Source: CAYJEQ01 sp964369235
Lineage (GTDB): Bacteria; Bacillota; Clostridia; Oscillospirales; Ruminococcaceae
Reading direction: 5' to 3'
Assembly: GCA_964369235.1 (NCBI GenBank)
Contig: CAYJEQ010000011.1
Coordinates: 1-52,992, forward strand
DNA length: 52,992 nt
Shown here: in pieces, positions 1-9,152 of the stretch
How the letters are laid out: each line of letters starts with the position of its first letter
Numbering within the stretch: the stretch's first letter is position 1
The notes under the pieces: generated by a model
What the model was told of the DNA's origin: nothing
The model's database searches: none
The model's input: the letters and a program-made list of their open reading frames with translations, nothing else
Program-made: the position numbers and the translations under genes

Positions 1-103
1 TTTATGCTCTACTTTTTTTATATTTTTTTAAGTAGGCTCTTTTCTTACCCCAACAGAATTTTACCTCAACAATTAATATAGAGGTTATTTTATAATTATT
101 TAG

Positions 104-142
104 CCTTTTAATCTTCAGCTTTTAATCTTCAGCTTTTAATCT
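104..142. repeat. Short tandem repeat, 14-bp unit, about 2.7 copies
   Basis: The unit TTTTAATCTTCAGC is repeated head to tail with the last copy incomplete. It overlaps the 3' end and stop codon of the small membrane-protein gene (minus strand), so replication slippage here would alter only the last residues (LKAED). Confidence 0.7.
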
Positions 143-487
143 ACATATATAATATGTTATTATGTACATCAGCTCAGGAGGAATCACCACCAGTAGAAAA
201 ATCCCCCTTAGATCTATCTGTAAAAGTCTAGAAAAATCATCTTGAAAAAGTGTAATCCATGCCCAGTAAAACAGTGCTGACATAAGAGATCCATAAATCA
301 CAGGCACTATAAAACCAAGTAATTTATTTTTACTTAGTGATAAGGCTATATGTATAGGTAGAGATACCGCTATTATAAGAAATAGTATTGCCACTAGTAT
401 TAGCAAAACAAATTTTGCCATTAGAAATATGTCTTCCATCACATTGTACCAGCTTGTAAGTATTTTGTATGTAAACTTAGCATTCAA
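122..487 (-). CDS. Small hydrophobic membrane protein, function unknown
   Basis: I do not recognise this 121-residue protein. It has about three hydrophobic stretches (roughly residues 23-47, 53-76 and 90-115), so it is probably an integral membrane protein. The longest open frame begins with TTG, and no convincing ribosome binding site precedes it or the internal ATG codons at residues 17 and 24, so the start is uncertain. It lies 22 bp downstream of another small membrane-protein gene on the same strand and is probably co-transcribed. Both share the 'LLGxxVP / LGLMVP' pattern after a hydrophobic helix, suggesting related folds. The stop codon sits inside a short direct repeat (about 104-142, unit TTTTAATCTTCAGC). 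Confidence 0.55.
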   Translation of the reverse strand: MNAKFTYKILTSWYNVMEDIFLMAKFVLLILVAILFLIIAVSLPIHIALSLSKNKLLGFIVPVIYGSLMSALFYWAWITLFQDDFSRLLQIDLRGIFLLVVIPPELMYIITYYICRLKAED

Positions 488-509
488 ATATATCTTAGCC
501 TATATAATT

Positions 510-1121
510 TTATAGGTCTCTTACATCATATCCCAGAGTTTTAGATAGTTTATATTTAAGCTGGGTAATCCAATATGTCCAAATCTTCTCTGGCATATCT
601 CCAGATATCTTTAGTCCACTAGATTCTACTGAAACTGTAAGATTTATCTTATCTCCACGCCAGCCATAATCATCTCCATCATGTACCCAATGATCCATAG
701 TGGAAAACACCTTAAAAATATCTTCCCATCTTTCATTAACTACCTCTGTGCTAATATCAAGGCTTACCTGATGGTAGGTTGTTTCTTCTAGGATTGGTGG
801 GTTTTCTTCCAGCTTCTTTTTTAACCTTTTATTAACCTTTTTTCTACATATAAAATATATTCCTAGTAATACTATAAGAGGTATTACTAGCGTTCCTCCA
901 AAGGTTATTCCAAATAATAATAAAGTCTCTGAAAATGTAGATCCATCTATTACAGTATGTGTGATTCCTTCTACAATCCCAGGCAATACATTTATTATAA
1001 GTGCTAAAGGCACCATAAGTCCCAACCATTTATTATCATGCAAGGAAAGAAAAACATGCAATATTAGTCCTACTATCATTATTATTAAAACTATAGCTAC
1101 AGCTATTAGCGCTACTCCCAT
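510..1121 (-). CDS. Membrane protein with cytoplasmic C-terminal domain, unknown
   Basis: A ~203-residue protein with three hydrophobic segments in the first ~100 residues, a charged KK-rich boundary near residue 105, and a soluble ~95-residue C-terminal domain with mixed alpha/beta character. I do not recognise the family. The open frame extends five codons upstream to a TTG at 1136, but the sequence GGAGGAG lies between the TTG and the ATG at 1121, so ATG 1121 is the better start. A minus-strand promoter is visible at 1219-1247. It is the first gene of a two-gene unit with the smaller membrane protein downstream. Confidence 0.6.
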   Translation of the reverse strand: MGVALIAVAIVLIIMIVGLILHVFLSLHDNKWLGLMVPLALIINVLPGIVEGITHTVIDGSTFSETLLLFGITFGGTLVIPLIVLLGIYFICRKKVNKRLKKKLEENPPILEETTYHQVSLDISTEVVNERWEDIFKVFSTMDHWVHDGDDYGWRGDKINLTVSVESSGLKISGDMPEKIWTYWITQLKYKLSKTLGYDVRDL

Positions 1122-1218
1122 AACTCCTCCGTCCAATACACCCTTTGTGTATGTAAATTGTATTTTTATTAAGGCTTACTAGTTATATATAGCTTTTATA
1201 TAACTTTATCTAAAATGT

Positions 1219-1247
1219 ATTATATCACTATTAATTTATAATTACAA
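1219..1247 (-). promoter_or_regulatory. Predicted sigma-A promoter for the two membrane-protein genes
   Basis: On the minus strand, TTGTAA (1247-1242) and a perfect TATAAT (1224-1219) are separated by 17 bp. The start codon at 1121 would then have a leader of roughly 90 nt. Prediction only. Confidence 0.45.
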
Positions 1248-1383
1248 CTAGATATGACCTATAAATATAAAGATAAACTACTATTTAAGTCTATATTAAG
1301 CTATATCTATTATATTTATGGTAGATGTTATATATCTGATTACCTTCCAAAGGTCTTTATCAATAGTTTGGGTAAAATAATAA

Positions 1384-1413
1384 CCCCAATCTCAAGTTAA
1401 ATAGAGATTGGGG
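1384..1413 (-). terminator. Rho-independent-like terminator of the kor operon
   Basis: A perfect 10-bp stem (CCCCAATCTC / GAGATTGGGG) with a 10-nt loop lies 22 bp beyond the stop codon of the gamma-subunit gene. On the minus strand it is followed by a T-rich stretch (TTATTATTTT), as expected for termination of the operon. Confidence 0.7.
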
Positions 1414-1435
1414 CTTATATTTTCTTTACCTTAGA

Positions 1436-1966
1436 TTATAAACTATCTGCAAAGCCAAATCCAGCTTCAATAGCTTTCTTATTTAGCTCCTCTGTACCCT
1501 TAGGGATACGGTTAAGTAGAGCTGTCATAGCAGATTCTCTTGTTACTATACCAGAGTATGCAACAATAAAACCAAGGGCAACCACATTAGCTACAAGAGG
1601 CTTTAACTCTGTGGAAGCTGTTTCAAGGATTGGTACCTTAACCACTGGTACAGCACTTGCAGAGGTGTCTACAGAGCTGTCACAGATAACCTTAGTTGTT
1701 TCAGGTGCATTTGCTCCATATAGTCTAAAGGACTCATTAGTTAGACATAATAGGTAGTTTGGTACAGTTGCCTTAGGATAGTCAATTCTTGTACTAGAGA
1801 TGACTACCTCAGCCTTAGATGCGCCACCTCTTGCCTCAGGGCCATAGCTCTGGGACTGTAGTGCATATTTATCATCAAGGATTGCAGCTTCAGCTAGGAT
1901 AATACCTGCAGTAATAACACCCTGACCGCCGGAACCACTTAGTCTAAATTCTATACGACCATGCAT
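1436..1966 (-). CDS. korC: 2-oxoacid:ferredoxin oxidoreductase, gamma subunit (KorC/VorA-like)
   Basis: A 176-residue gamma subunit of a CoA-acylating 2-oxoacid:ferredoxin oxidoreductase, a cytoplasmic enzyme that decarboxylates a 2-oxoacid, makes the acyl-CoA and passes electrons to ferredoxin. The N-terminal GSGGQGVITAG signature (about residues 11-21) and the YGPEARGG motif (about 41-48) are typical of this subunit. The ATG overlaps the beta-subunit stop by one base (TAATG), giving translational coupling, and GGGGGAG lies just upstream. It is the last gene of a D-A-B-C order operon. The order and a separate small ferredoxin fit 2-oxoglutarate (Kor) or branched-chain (Vor) enzymes; the substrate cannot be fixed from sequence alone. 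Confidence 0.9.
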   Translation of the reverse strand: MHGRIEFRLSGSGGQGVITAGIILAEAAILDDKYALQSQSYGPEARGGASKAEVVISSTRIDYPKATVPNYLLCLTNESFRLYGANAPETTKVICDSSVDTSASAVPVVKVPILETASTELKPLVANVVALGFIVAYSGIVTRESAMTALLNRIPKGTEELNKKAIEAGFGFADSL

Positions 1967-2769
1967 TATTTACTCCCCCTAACTTTGTTAATTAGTTCTG
2001 TATATTTAGCCGTGTACTCATCACAAGGACGATTAAAGAATTCACCTAGTACATACTGTTTGTCATACTCGGTTACCCCTTCTTTTCTCATTGTGGAGTT
2101 TTCTTTAATATATTTAATCATTGCAGGAGCATCGCCGATTTTATTTCTTCTGCCGAAATATGTGTGACAGTTAGAAACAGCTTCTACCACAGAGAAACCT
2201 TTATTACTTAGAGCATTTTTGATATACTTCTGTAGAAGGGCTATATGGAATACAGAGCCTCTAGCGCCATAGGTAGCACCAGCACCATCAACTAGATTCA
2301 TCAGGTCAAATGGACGGTCTATATTACCAAATGGAGCAGTTGTTGCCATTGCATTAGTCGGTGTTAGTGGGGAATACTGACCAGATGTCATACCGTAGAT
2401 ATTATTATTTATAATAATTGTTGTAATATCAATATTTCTTCTAGCAGCATGGATTAGGTGGTTACCACCAATAGCAGAGGAGTCACCGTCACCTGTAATT
2501 ACAATTACATTAAGATCAGGATTTGCCATCTTAACACCAGTTGCAAAAGCAAGGGCTCTACCATGAGTTGTATGAAGTGTATTAAAATTCATATAACCAG
2601 GGGCACGAGAAGAACAACCGATACCGGATACTATTACTGTTTTCTTAGGGTCCATACCTAATTCGTCTACTGCACGGATAATAGCTCCCATTACGATACC
2701 ATTACCACAACCAGGACACCAGATATTAGGCATTTTATTCTGTCTTAAATATTCTAATGTTTTAGCCAT
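1966..2769 (-). CDS. korB: 2-oxoacid:ferredoxin oxidoreductase, beta subunit (TPP-binding)
   Basis: A 267-residue thiamine-diphosphate-binding beta subunit. CPGCGNG at residues 18-24 and Cys52 are candidate [4Fe-4S] ligands in this family. GDGD at 93-96 followed by an NNN about 27 residues later is the TPP/Mg2+ motif. It forms the catalytic core with the alpha subunit. Its start overlaps the alpha-subunit gene by 8 bp and its stop overlaps the gamma-subunit ATG, so the genes are tightly coupled. Kor (2-oxoglutarate) is the likeliest role in an anaerobe, feeding amino-acid synthesis in the reductive direction, but Vor-type branched-chain activity remains possible. Confidence 0.92.
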   Translation of the reverse strand: MAKTLEYLRQNKMPNIWCPGCGNGIVMGAIIRAVDELGMDPKKTVIVSGIGCSSRAPGYMNFNTLHTTHGRALAFATGVKMANPDLNVIVITGDGDSSAIGGNHLIHAARRNIDITTIIINNNIYGMTSGQYSPLTPTNAMATTAPFGNIDRPFDLMNLVDGAGATYGARGSVFHIALLQKYIKNALSNKGFSVVEAVSNCHTYFGRRNKIGDAPAMIKYIKENSTMRKEGVTEYDKQYVLGEFFNRPCDEYTAKYTELINKVRGSK

Positions 2770-3910
2770 TATTAATCACCGCCATTACATCTCTATATAG
2801 CTCTTCTGTTTTGAAAAGCTCCCCTGTTACATTAGAAATCTTATGCACAGGAAGTTTACCTGCTACTAAGCGCTCTACTTCAAGCACTAGCTGACCTAGG
2901 TTAAGTTCAGGAACAATAATGTTTTTAGCAGATTTTACTGCTTCCCACATACCTTTTTCTGGGAAAGGCCAGATAGTTTTAGGAATGCACACACCTGCTT
3001 TAATACCATTTGCACGAAGCTGATTAGCTGTAAACATAGCTGTTCTAGCTACTGCACCATAAGCTATCATTACCACTTCTGCATCTTCTGTTAGGTAGTT
3101 TTCGTATATTGCAATTTCATCTGCATTATCATCAACTTTATCACAGATTCTTCTTACTAGTATATCATTGTTTGCTGTAGAGTTACTTGGGAATCCTGTT
3201 TCGTCATGGGCTAGACCAGTTACATGGAATCTATAGCCATCACCAAAAGATGCCATTGCAGGCACTAGTTCACCTTCATTTACCTTGTATGCTAGGTACT
3301 CATCTTCACCACAATCAGGTTTTACACGATTGAAGATTTCATAATCATCTTCAATTTCTACACCTTCTCTCATATGAGCAATTACTTCATCAGTCATAAC
3401 AAGAACTGGTGTACGGTATTTTTCAGCATAGTTAAATGCTGTAATTGTTAAATCATGCATCTCTTTTACAGAAGATGGACATAGGCAGATTGTTGGGTGG
3501 TCACCCTGTGTACCCCATTTTGCCTGCATAATATCACCCTGTGCTGGAGATGTAGGTAGACCTGTTGATGGGCCCATTCTCATTATAGATACCACAACAC
3601 ATGGAATTTCAGCTATAGCGGCATAACCTAGGTTTTCCTGCTTAAGAGAGAAACCAGGACCAGAGGTTGCTGTCATAGCTTTTGCTCCTGTTAGAGAAGC
3701 GCCGATAATAGCTGCCATTGAGGCAATCTCATCTTCCATCTGGATAAATCTTCCCCCTACCTTAGGTAGTCTAATTGCTGATTGCTCTGCAATCTCAGAA
3801 GATGGGGTAATTGGATAACCTGCATAAAAGTTCATCCCTGCTCTTATTGCACCTACTACACAAGCTTCATTGCCCTGTAGTAGTACAGATTTCTTTTTAT
3901 TCTCACTCAT
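2762..3910 (-). CDS. korA: 2-oxoacid:ferredoxin oxidoreductase, alpha subunit
   Basis: A 382-residue alpha subunit with the family hallmark GYPITPSSEIAE near residues 30-42 and the EDEIASMAAIIGAS segment near 58-71, which contact the TPP in the beta subunit. It lacks the long fused gamma or ferredoxin domains of single-chain pyruvate:ferredoxin oxidoreductases, so the enzyme is a four-subunit type. It starts 3 bp downstream of the ferredoxin gene, and GGAGG (in GCCTCC on the plus strand) lies just upstream. It is intact and of usual length. Confidence 0.92.
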   Translation of the reverse strand: MSENKKKSVLLQGNEACVVGAIRAGMNFYAGYPITPSSEIAEQSAIRLPKVGGRFIQMEDEIASMAAIIGASLTGAKAMTATSGPGFSLKQENLGYAAIAEIPCVVVSIMRMGPSTGLPTSPAQGDIMQAKWGTQGDHPTICLCPSSVKEMHDLTITAFNYAEKYRTPVLVMTDEVIAHMREGVEIEDDYEIFNRVKPDCGEDEYLAYKVNEGELVPAMASFGDGYRFHVTGLAHDETGFPSNSTANNDILVRRICDKVDDNADEIAIYENYLTEDAEVVMIAYGAVARTAMFTANQLRANGIKAGVCIPKTIWPFPEKGMWEAVKSAKNIIVPELNLGQLVLEVERLVAGKLPVHKISNVTGELFKTEELYRDVMAVINNG

Positions 3911-3913
3911 AGG

Positions 3914-4102
3914 TTATTTTGCCTCCTTTACAAAAATTGCGAAATCAGGACATCGCATTTCGCACATCTTACATTTAATGCAGTCATCTTCTTTAAGAGC
4001 TACTACCTTTTCGCTTTGGATAGCTAGTACCTGCTTAGGACAGAACTCTACACATATTCCACAGCCTTTACACCAAGCAGTATTGATATCTAATTTTGAC
4101 AT
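3914..4102 (-). CDS. korD: 2[4Fe-4S] ferredoxin subunit of the 2-oxoacid oxidoreductase
   Basis: A 62-residue bacterial-type ferredoxin with two CxxCxxCxxxCP motifs: Cys11, 14, 17, 21 and Cys41, 44, 47, 51. It carries electrons from the alpha/beta core to free ferredoxin. It is the promoter-proximal gene of the operon, preceded by an AAAGGGTGG ribosome binding site. I could not identify a convincing promoter in the AT-rich 4103-4328 region. Confidence 0.92.
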   Translation of the reverse strand: MSKLDINTAWCKGCGICVEFCPKQVLAIQSEKVVALKEDDCIKCKMCEMRCPDFAIFVKEAK

Positions 4103-4328
4103 ACTATTACCACCCTTTCTATTGTTTATTTTTAGTTTTTTATTTGTGTTGTAATCACTACAAAAAAATATAATTAGAAGTGACAGCTTTATTTTACAAT
4201 TTTTAGTTGTGTTTGTCTAGAGATTTAGCAAAGTTTTTTATATTTCAGCAGATTGCACTGTATAATGGAGGTAAGTATAGGTATTTTAACATTATTATTT
4301 GTTTAATAAATATATTATACGCTTACAA

Positions 4329-4369
4329 AAAAAGCCATCTAAGAGAAAAATCCCTTAAGATGGCTTTTT
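4329..4369 (-). terminator. Rho-independent terminator of the lipoprotein gene
   Basis: A 12-bp stem (AAAAAGCCATCT / AGATGGCTTTTT) with a 17-nt loop, followed on the minus strand by a run of T, sits 17 bp past the stop of the lipoprotein gene. Runs on both sides would also allow it to act on plus-strand transcripts. Confidence 0.75.
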
Positions 4370-4386
4370 ATAAAATATCTACAACA

Positions 4387-4983
4387 TTATACTAATAGAT
4401 TAATAGCGATTGCGTCATTTTCTGTAGGTGCTTCACTACCTGTATAGCTGTGATAAACCTCAATAGAGGAGCCTACTATGTAATTTTCCACAGATAGATT
4501 AAATCTTGTGTTGTCGGTAATATTAAACTGCATCTGAGCTACATCATAGTTTTTGCCTTCAGCCATGTCTACTGTCCATAAATCTCCATCAATAGCNNNN
4601 NNNNNNNNNNNNNNNNNNNNNNNNNNNNNNNNNNNNNNNNNNNNNNNNNNNNNNNNNNNNNNNNNNNNNNNNNNNNNNNNNNNNNNNNNNNNNNNNACTG
4701 TCCATAAATCTCCATCAATAGCAGTAATTACCCCAGTATAAAGTGCTGTATCCATAACTACTATTGGCTGTCCTGTAAGTAGGGAAGCTTCTTCCTCTAA
4801 GGCTTCCATTGGTGCTTCGCCGAAAAGATCTTCACTAGATGTGTCTTCTGTAGTTAGATTTACATTTGCTACAGTTGGGGTACTACTCTCAGTTTGTGAG
4901 TTTACTGGTGCCTGAGTAGCACATCCTGTTACTGCTACTGCTACCATAGCTGTGAATATTAATGTTATAAGTTTTGTTTTCAT
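4387..4983 (-). CDS. Putative lipoprotein, interrupted by an assembly gap
   Basis: The N-terminus has a lipoprotein signal: positive start, hydrophobic core and the lipobox VTGC with Cys at about residue 21. A Thr/Ser/Glu-rich linker follows, then a small beta-rich domain. Bases 4597-4696 are N. The 26 bases before the gap (4571-4596) are identical to the 26 after it (4697-4722), and gap plus one copy is 126 bp, a multiple of three. Collapsing them gives an intact 156-residue protein. The ribosome binding site is AAAGGA. I do not recognise the C-terminal domain. It is a single-gene unit with its own terminator. Confidence 0.65.
   Translation of the reverse strand: MKTKLITLIFTAMVAVAVTGCATQAPVNSQTESSTPTVANVNLTTEDTSSEDLFGEAPMEALEEEASLLTGQPIVVMDTALYTGVITAIDGDLWTXXXXXXXXXXXXXXXXXXXXXXXXXXXXXXXXXXAIDGDLWTVDMAEGKNYDVAQMQFNITDNTRFNLSVENYIVGSSIEVYHSYTGSEAPTENDAIAINLLV
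4597..4696. other. Scaffold gap (100 N)
   Basis: Exactly 100 N, the conventional unknown-length gap. The flanking contig ends share a perfect 26-bp overlap, so the gap may have little or no missing sequence; otherwise a tandem repeat of the AIDGDLWT coding unit collapsed during assembly. Confidence 0.9.
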
Positions 4984-5408
4984 GATAAATTATTTTCCTT
5001 TCAATTAGGGGGCTAGTTTTTAGATATTTGCCCCTTGCTACACTAAGAGTGGATAGAAAAATATATTTTATTGCATAATAATTTTTGGGAAATAAAATTT
5101 TGTGATAGATTTATGTGTAATACCTCTAAATATATATTGGTATATACCTATTATTACAGACCATATTACAGCTTAAATTGTAATATGATTATTTACATAT
5201 TTTTCATTGAATGGAAATATTATTATTGGTATAATTAAAGACAAGAAGTTAATGGAAATACAGTTAATATTAGGGTTTATAGATAGTGATATAAATATTA
5301 AAATTAAATAATTTAAATATTTATGCATTTATTTGGTAAATTATCTGCACATATATTATGTATGAAATAATAACTATTTAACATAAAATAAGGAAGGCTG
5401 GTTACAAT
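4984..5408. other. Divergent intergenic region
   Basis: AT-rich region between the minus-strand lipoprotein gene and the plus-strand surface-protein gene. It carries the plus-strand promoter at 5207-5235. I saw no open frame with a ribosome binding site and no clear minus-strand promoter. Confidence 0.55.
5207..5235 (+). promoter_or_regulatory. Predicted sigma-A promoter with extended -10 for the surface protein
   Basis: TTGAAT (5207-5212) and perfect TATAAT (5230-5235) are separated by 17 bp. TG at 5227-5228 gives an extended -10. The predicted leader to the ATG at 5409 is about 165 nt. Confidence 0.55.
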
Positions 5409-8400
5409 ATGAGAAAGATAAACAAATTAGCAGCGACTTCTCTAATAATGGGAGGGGTGTCCTTACTGGCTAATCAGCTGGTAGTTTTTGCATCTCCTGT
5501 AATAGATAATGTTATTGACCTTAAAGATCAGCCTGTAATTATTGCCTCTCAGGGACAGGGGACTATGTTATATGGTGATAGAGATATTGTAGGTGTTTTT
5601 GAGGAAACTACTGATTTAGCAATAGTGCTAGAGGGGGTAGAAACCTATGAGGACGGTTCTTACAATCTTAGTGGATATAAAATCCTAACTACTGATGCAT
5701 TATATCTAGGTGGTGTATTAGATAGTGTAGAGGGGACCAGATCTCAAGATATACTTAGAATGGGTGATACTATTAATGATGATAATAATACCCAGTTTAT
5801 TGGTTTTGAAACTATCCACCCTATAAATGGTGCCACTATATCCCAAAAGAATATTAGTGGTAGTAGCAGTATTATTCCTGCATCTTATACACTGGGAAAT
5901 CAGGTTTTAACTGAGGGGGATTATTCTGCTAGTATAACCGATAGATTTACTGTAGTAAAAGAATCGGGAAATGAATATAAGTGGGAGATTGATTTTACAG
6001 GTAAGCTAGCTTATAGTGAAAAAACTACTTTAAATATTACAGTAGGGGATAAAATATACAATGGTAAACCCCATACTATTGCATTTACCTTAAGTCATGA
6101 AGGTACAACAATTCACAACGGAATAGTTAGCTATAAATTTGCCCCTGTTACCTATGTAGATGGTTTGGTGGCACAGCCTAGTTTAGAGAGTTTTACCAAT
6201 GGAACACCTCCAGTAATGGCAGGTGAATACTGGGTAATTGCAAACTACTCAGGAGATCCATCCCTTGGTTACCATAATACTAATTCACAGATGGCAAGAT
6301 TTAAGATTAACACCACCCCACTGACTATAACTCCTGTAGATATGGAGCTTAAATCTGGGGAGCTAATACTAGACGCTCAGGTAAGGTACAATGGATTTGT
6401 AAATGGTGAAGATTATACAGTTTTAAAAAATCAGCTGGAAACCACAGTAATACCAAATTCTAACCCTACTGGGGAAGCTATGTTATATGCTACAGAAGAT
6501 GGTAAGATTTATGTTTCAGGACAATCTGCTGATAATTATAGTATAAGCTATGGTATAGCTGATTTAGTGGTAACTGAGAAGGACTACTACACCATAACAG
6601 GTAATATGGTAGAGCAGTGGTATACAGAGGATATTATAATAACCCCAACTGATAGCGAGTATAAATATGTTAAAACCTCCACAGAGGAAAACTACAGGGA
6701 AAGCCTAACCTTAACCGAGAGTGGACAGGTAGAGCTTATGTTTGCAAAGAAATCAGGAGAGGATTATATCCCACTAGCACCAATTACACTTACATATAGT
6801 ATAGATAAAACTATACCGACTATAGAGGAAGTAGTTATTGGAGAAATTATAGATAATACTATTGTAGTAACAGTTAATGCCGTTGATGAGGGAAGTGGAA
6901 TATCCCAGTATAGCTTTGATGGTGGTATAAACTGGCAGGAGGGGAATACCTTTACCTACAGTGATAATCAAGAGATAGCTCTAGATACTATTCAGATTAA
7001 GGACAATGCTGGTAATATAGGGAAATATAATCAGCTTATCACCATAGATACCTTGGATAAAACCCCACCTGTAATCTCTGGAATAACTCTAAATCACAAC
7101 ACGCCAGAAAACACAGTTACAGTGGTGGTAAATGCCACCGATCCACAGGGCGAGGTAGTAAGTTATAGTTATGATGGTGGTGTAAACTGGGTAGAGGATA
7201 ATACCTTTACCTATTCCCAAAATCAAACTATAGCCACTGAAACTATTAAGGTAAAAGATCCTTGGGGAAATACAGCAAGCTATCTACAGGAAACAGTAAT
7301 AAATCAGATTGATAACAGCCTACCTGTAATAGAAGCTGTAGCTACAAGCTATAATAGTGAAGATAATACAGTTACTATAACCATAACTGCAACAGATGAT
7401 AATACCAACCTAAGTTACAGTTATGATGGTGGTGAAAGCTGGAGTACAACTAATAGTAAAGTCTACATTGATAATACTTTAATACCAATAGATGCAATAC
7501 AGGTTAAGGATATTGTGGACAATACTACAAAGTATCAGCCTACAGTGGAGATTAAAGGAATAGATAAAACCCCACCTGTAATGACTACTACTATAGCTAG
7601 TGGCAGTGTAATTAGCACTGATGGACAGGTTATCACCCTTAACTTTAACGAAGTGGTAAAAGCCACTGAGGGAATAAACCTAGTATCTCTAGATGATGAT
7701 ACAGCTATTACATGGACTATCTCAGAAGATGGTAAGGCAGTTAGCTTTAATAGTTTAGCTATAGAGGAGGGGGAACTTACCACCACCATATATAAGATAT
7801 CTGGGATTACCGATATATATGGCAATGTGATGGAGGATATTTCCTTAAGTTATAAAACTATAGAGGGCAGTGAAAACGCCCTATCTATAACCACCCTTCC
7901 TACCACAGCCGTAAATCTACCTACTATGATTTTACAAACAGGTAGTGTGGATCACCTAGTATCAAATCCAATCACTGCTGCTGATAAACTTATTGCTGAT
8001 AATTATTTAAGGGATAATAATATATTATCAGCTAATAGTATAGTAAATTACTACGATTTACAGTTAGTATCTGATGGAGGTAATATAAGCAGAACAATCT
8101 ATCTACCATTCCCAGCAGGGTTTAGTGTTAATAGTGGTTATGACTACAAAGTATACCATTTCCCAGAAGGAGAAGTAATACCAAAGATAATAAATGGTGC
8201 TGTTACTTCTACTGGTATAATGATTACCACTAGTGAGTTTAGTCCTTTTGTACTGGTGGCTACTTTAAAAAATACAGCGGTTACACCATCTGTAGGTGGA
8301 AGTAATAATGATAACGACAATGAACACCGTGAACAGGAATATTGGGATGAGCTAAAGTTACAGGTAGAGGAAGCAGAAGATGGAGAATTTATCTCTACTA

Positions 8401-8918
8401 GTCTAAGAGGCTACACACAAGTGCCAGCCAGCTTATTGCGACTGATGTTTAATAGGGATATTACCCTAGAGCTAAACTGGTCACCAGATAATGAGATGAC
8501 TATTAATGGATTAATGATGTTTGATATACCTGCTACAAAGGTATACTACAATATTGATGATTTATATGACATCTATAAAGATGGTGGGAAAACCCCAGAG
8601 CCTACAGTAGCCCCTACAGCGACACCAACCCCAAGCCCTACAGTAGCTCCAACAGCTACCCCAACTCCAAAACCTACTGCAACTCCTACCCCAACAGCTA
8701 CAGCTACTCCAACTCCCACACCGACAGCTACTACGACAGCTACCCCAGAGCCTACTGTAGTGCCTACACCAGAGCCTACACCAAGCCAAGCTCCAGTAGA
8801 GGAGGCGGATACACAGCCATCTTCTGTAAGTGGTGTAATAGCAGTGCTAGTAGTAGTGGGACTTTTAGGGATTGTAATGGCAATCTACTACAGAAAGAAA
8901 AAAGTAGATAAATATTAA
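5409..8918 (+). CDS. Large Ig-like surface protein with C-terminal membrane anchor
   Basis: An 1169-residue secreted protein. Residues 1-28 are a signal peptide (MRKINK start, hydrophobic core, VFASP cleavage region). Three ~85-95-residue Ig-like repeats at about 465-717 share the motif YSxDGGxxW, each followed by a D-K-T/S-P-P/L-P linker. Residues 718-820 resemble an SbsA-type Ig-like domain (DKTPPVM ... LNFNEVV). A Thr/Pro-rich stalk (about 1062-1135, many TPTP/PTAT units) leads to a transmembrane helix (about 1138-1160) and a KKKVDK tail. There is no LPXTG sorting motif, so it is anchored by the helix and projects through the wall. Probably an adhesin or structural surface protein; no enzymatic motif is visible. 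It has its own promoter and terminator and is not part of the CIS operon, though its architecture resembles the 2723-aa protein there. Confidence 0.8.
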   Translation: MRKINKLAATSLIMGGVSLLANQLVVFASPVIDNVIDLKDQPVIIASQGQGTMLYGDRDIVGVFEETTDLAIVLEGVETYEDGSYNLSGYKILTTDALYLGGVLDSVEGTRSQDILRMGDTINDDNNTQFIGFETIHPINGATISQKNISGSSSIIPASYTLGNQVLTEGDYSASITDRFTVVKESGNEYKWEIDFTGKLAYSEKTTLNITVGDKIYNGKPHTIAFTLSHEGTTIHNGIVSYKFAPVTYVDGLVAQPSLESFTNGTPPVMAGEYWVIANYSGDPSLGYHNTNSQMARFKINTTPLTITPVDMELKSGELILDAQVRYNGFVNGEDYTVLKNQLETTVIPNSNPTGEAMLYATEDGKIYVSGQSADNYSISYGIADLVVTEKDYYTITGNMVEQWYTEDIIITPTDSEYKYVKTSTEENYRESLTLTESGQVELMFAKKSGEDYIPLAPITLTYSIDKTIPTIEEVVIGEIIDNTIVVTVNAVDEGSGISQYSFDGGINWQEGNTFTYSDNQEIALDTIQIKDNAGNIGKYNQLITIDTLDKTPPVISGITLNHNTPENTVTVVVNATDPQGEVVSYSYDGGVNWVEDNTFTYSQNQTIATETIKVKDPWGNTASYLQETVINQIDNSLPVIEAVATSYNSEDNTVTITITATDDNTNLSYSYDGGESWSTTNSKVYIDNTLIPIDAIQVKDIVDNTTKYQPTVEIKGIDKTPPVMTTTIASGSVISTDGQVITLNFNEVVKATEGINLVSLDDDTAITWTISEDGKAVSFNSLAIEEGELTTTIYKISGITDIYGNVMEDISLSYKTIEGSENALSITTLPTTAVNLPTMILQTGSVDHLVSNPITAADKLIADNYLRDNNILSANSIVNYYDLQLVSDGGNISRTIYLPFPAGFSVNSGYDYKVYHFPEGEVIPKIINGAVTSTGIMITTSEFSPFVLVATLKNTAVTPSVGGSNNDNDNEHREQEYWDELKLQVEEAEDGEFISTSLRGYTQVPASLLRLMFNRDITLELNWSPDNEMTINGLMMFDIPATKVYYNIDDLYDIYKDGGKTPEPTVAPTATPTPSPTVAPTATPTPKPTATPTPTATATPTPTPTATTTATPEPTVVPTPEPTPSQAPVEEADTQPSSVSGVIAVLVVVGLLGIVMAIYYRKKKVDKY

Positions 8919-8982
8919 AACTTAATAGCTGTATTTAATATAGAGGGAAAGCCCTAATATATTAAGGCTATATCAATTGTTG

Positions 8983-9009
8983 AGGTGCCTTGCCTATGTC
9001 AAGGCACCT
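8983..9009 (+). terminator. Terminator of the surface-protein gene
   Basis: A perfect 10-bp stem (AGGTGCCTTG / CAAGGCACCT) with a 7-nt loop, followed by TATATAATTTT, 64 bp past the stop codon. Confidence 0.7.
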
Positions 9010-9152
9010 TATATAATTTTACACTGGATTTAAAGCATAACCTATATTAATAGTGGACAAAGCTTATATTAAGATACTAAGATGAAATTTTCTTGGTGTA
9101 TTCTCAAATGTGGCTATATAAAGGTTGACTAAGGATTGAACAAAGAACAAAG

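Larger units (their letters stand above)
1122..1435. other. Intergenic region between the membrane-protein pair and the kor operon
   Basis: AT-rich and non-coding. It holds the minus-strand promoter at 1219-1247 and the kor operon terminator at 1384-1413. Nothing else was recognised between 1248 and 1383. Confidence 0.6.

Noticed and set aside
4261..4266. Isolated TATAAT on the plus strand
   Set aside because: No -35 element at suitable distance and no downstream plus-strand gene before 5409; a terminator follows.
4207..4395. Plus-strand 62-residue frame between kor and lipoprotein genes
   Set aside because: No ribosome binding site, runs through the terminator hairpin and overlaps the lipoprotein stop; no recognisable sequence.
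8562..8789. Minus-strand open frame rich in Trp, Cys, Arg and Ser
   Set aside because: It is the complement of the Thr/Pro-rich stalk repeats of the surface protein; no ribosome binding site and composition typical of an antisense shadow.
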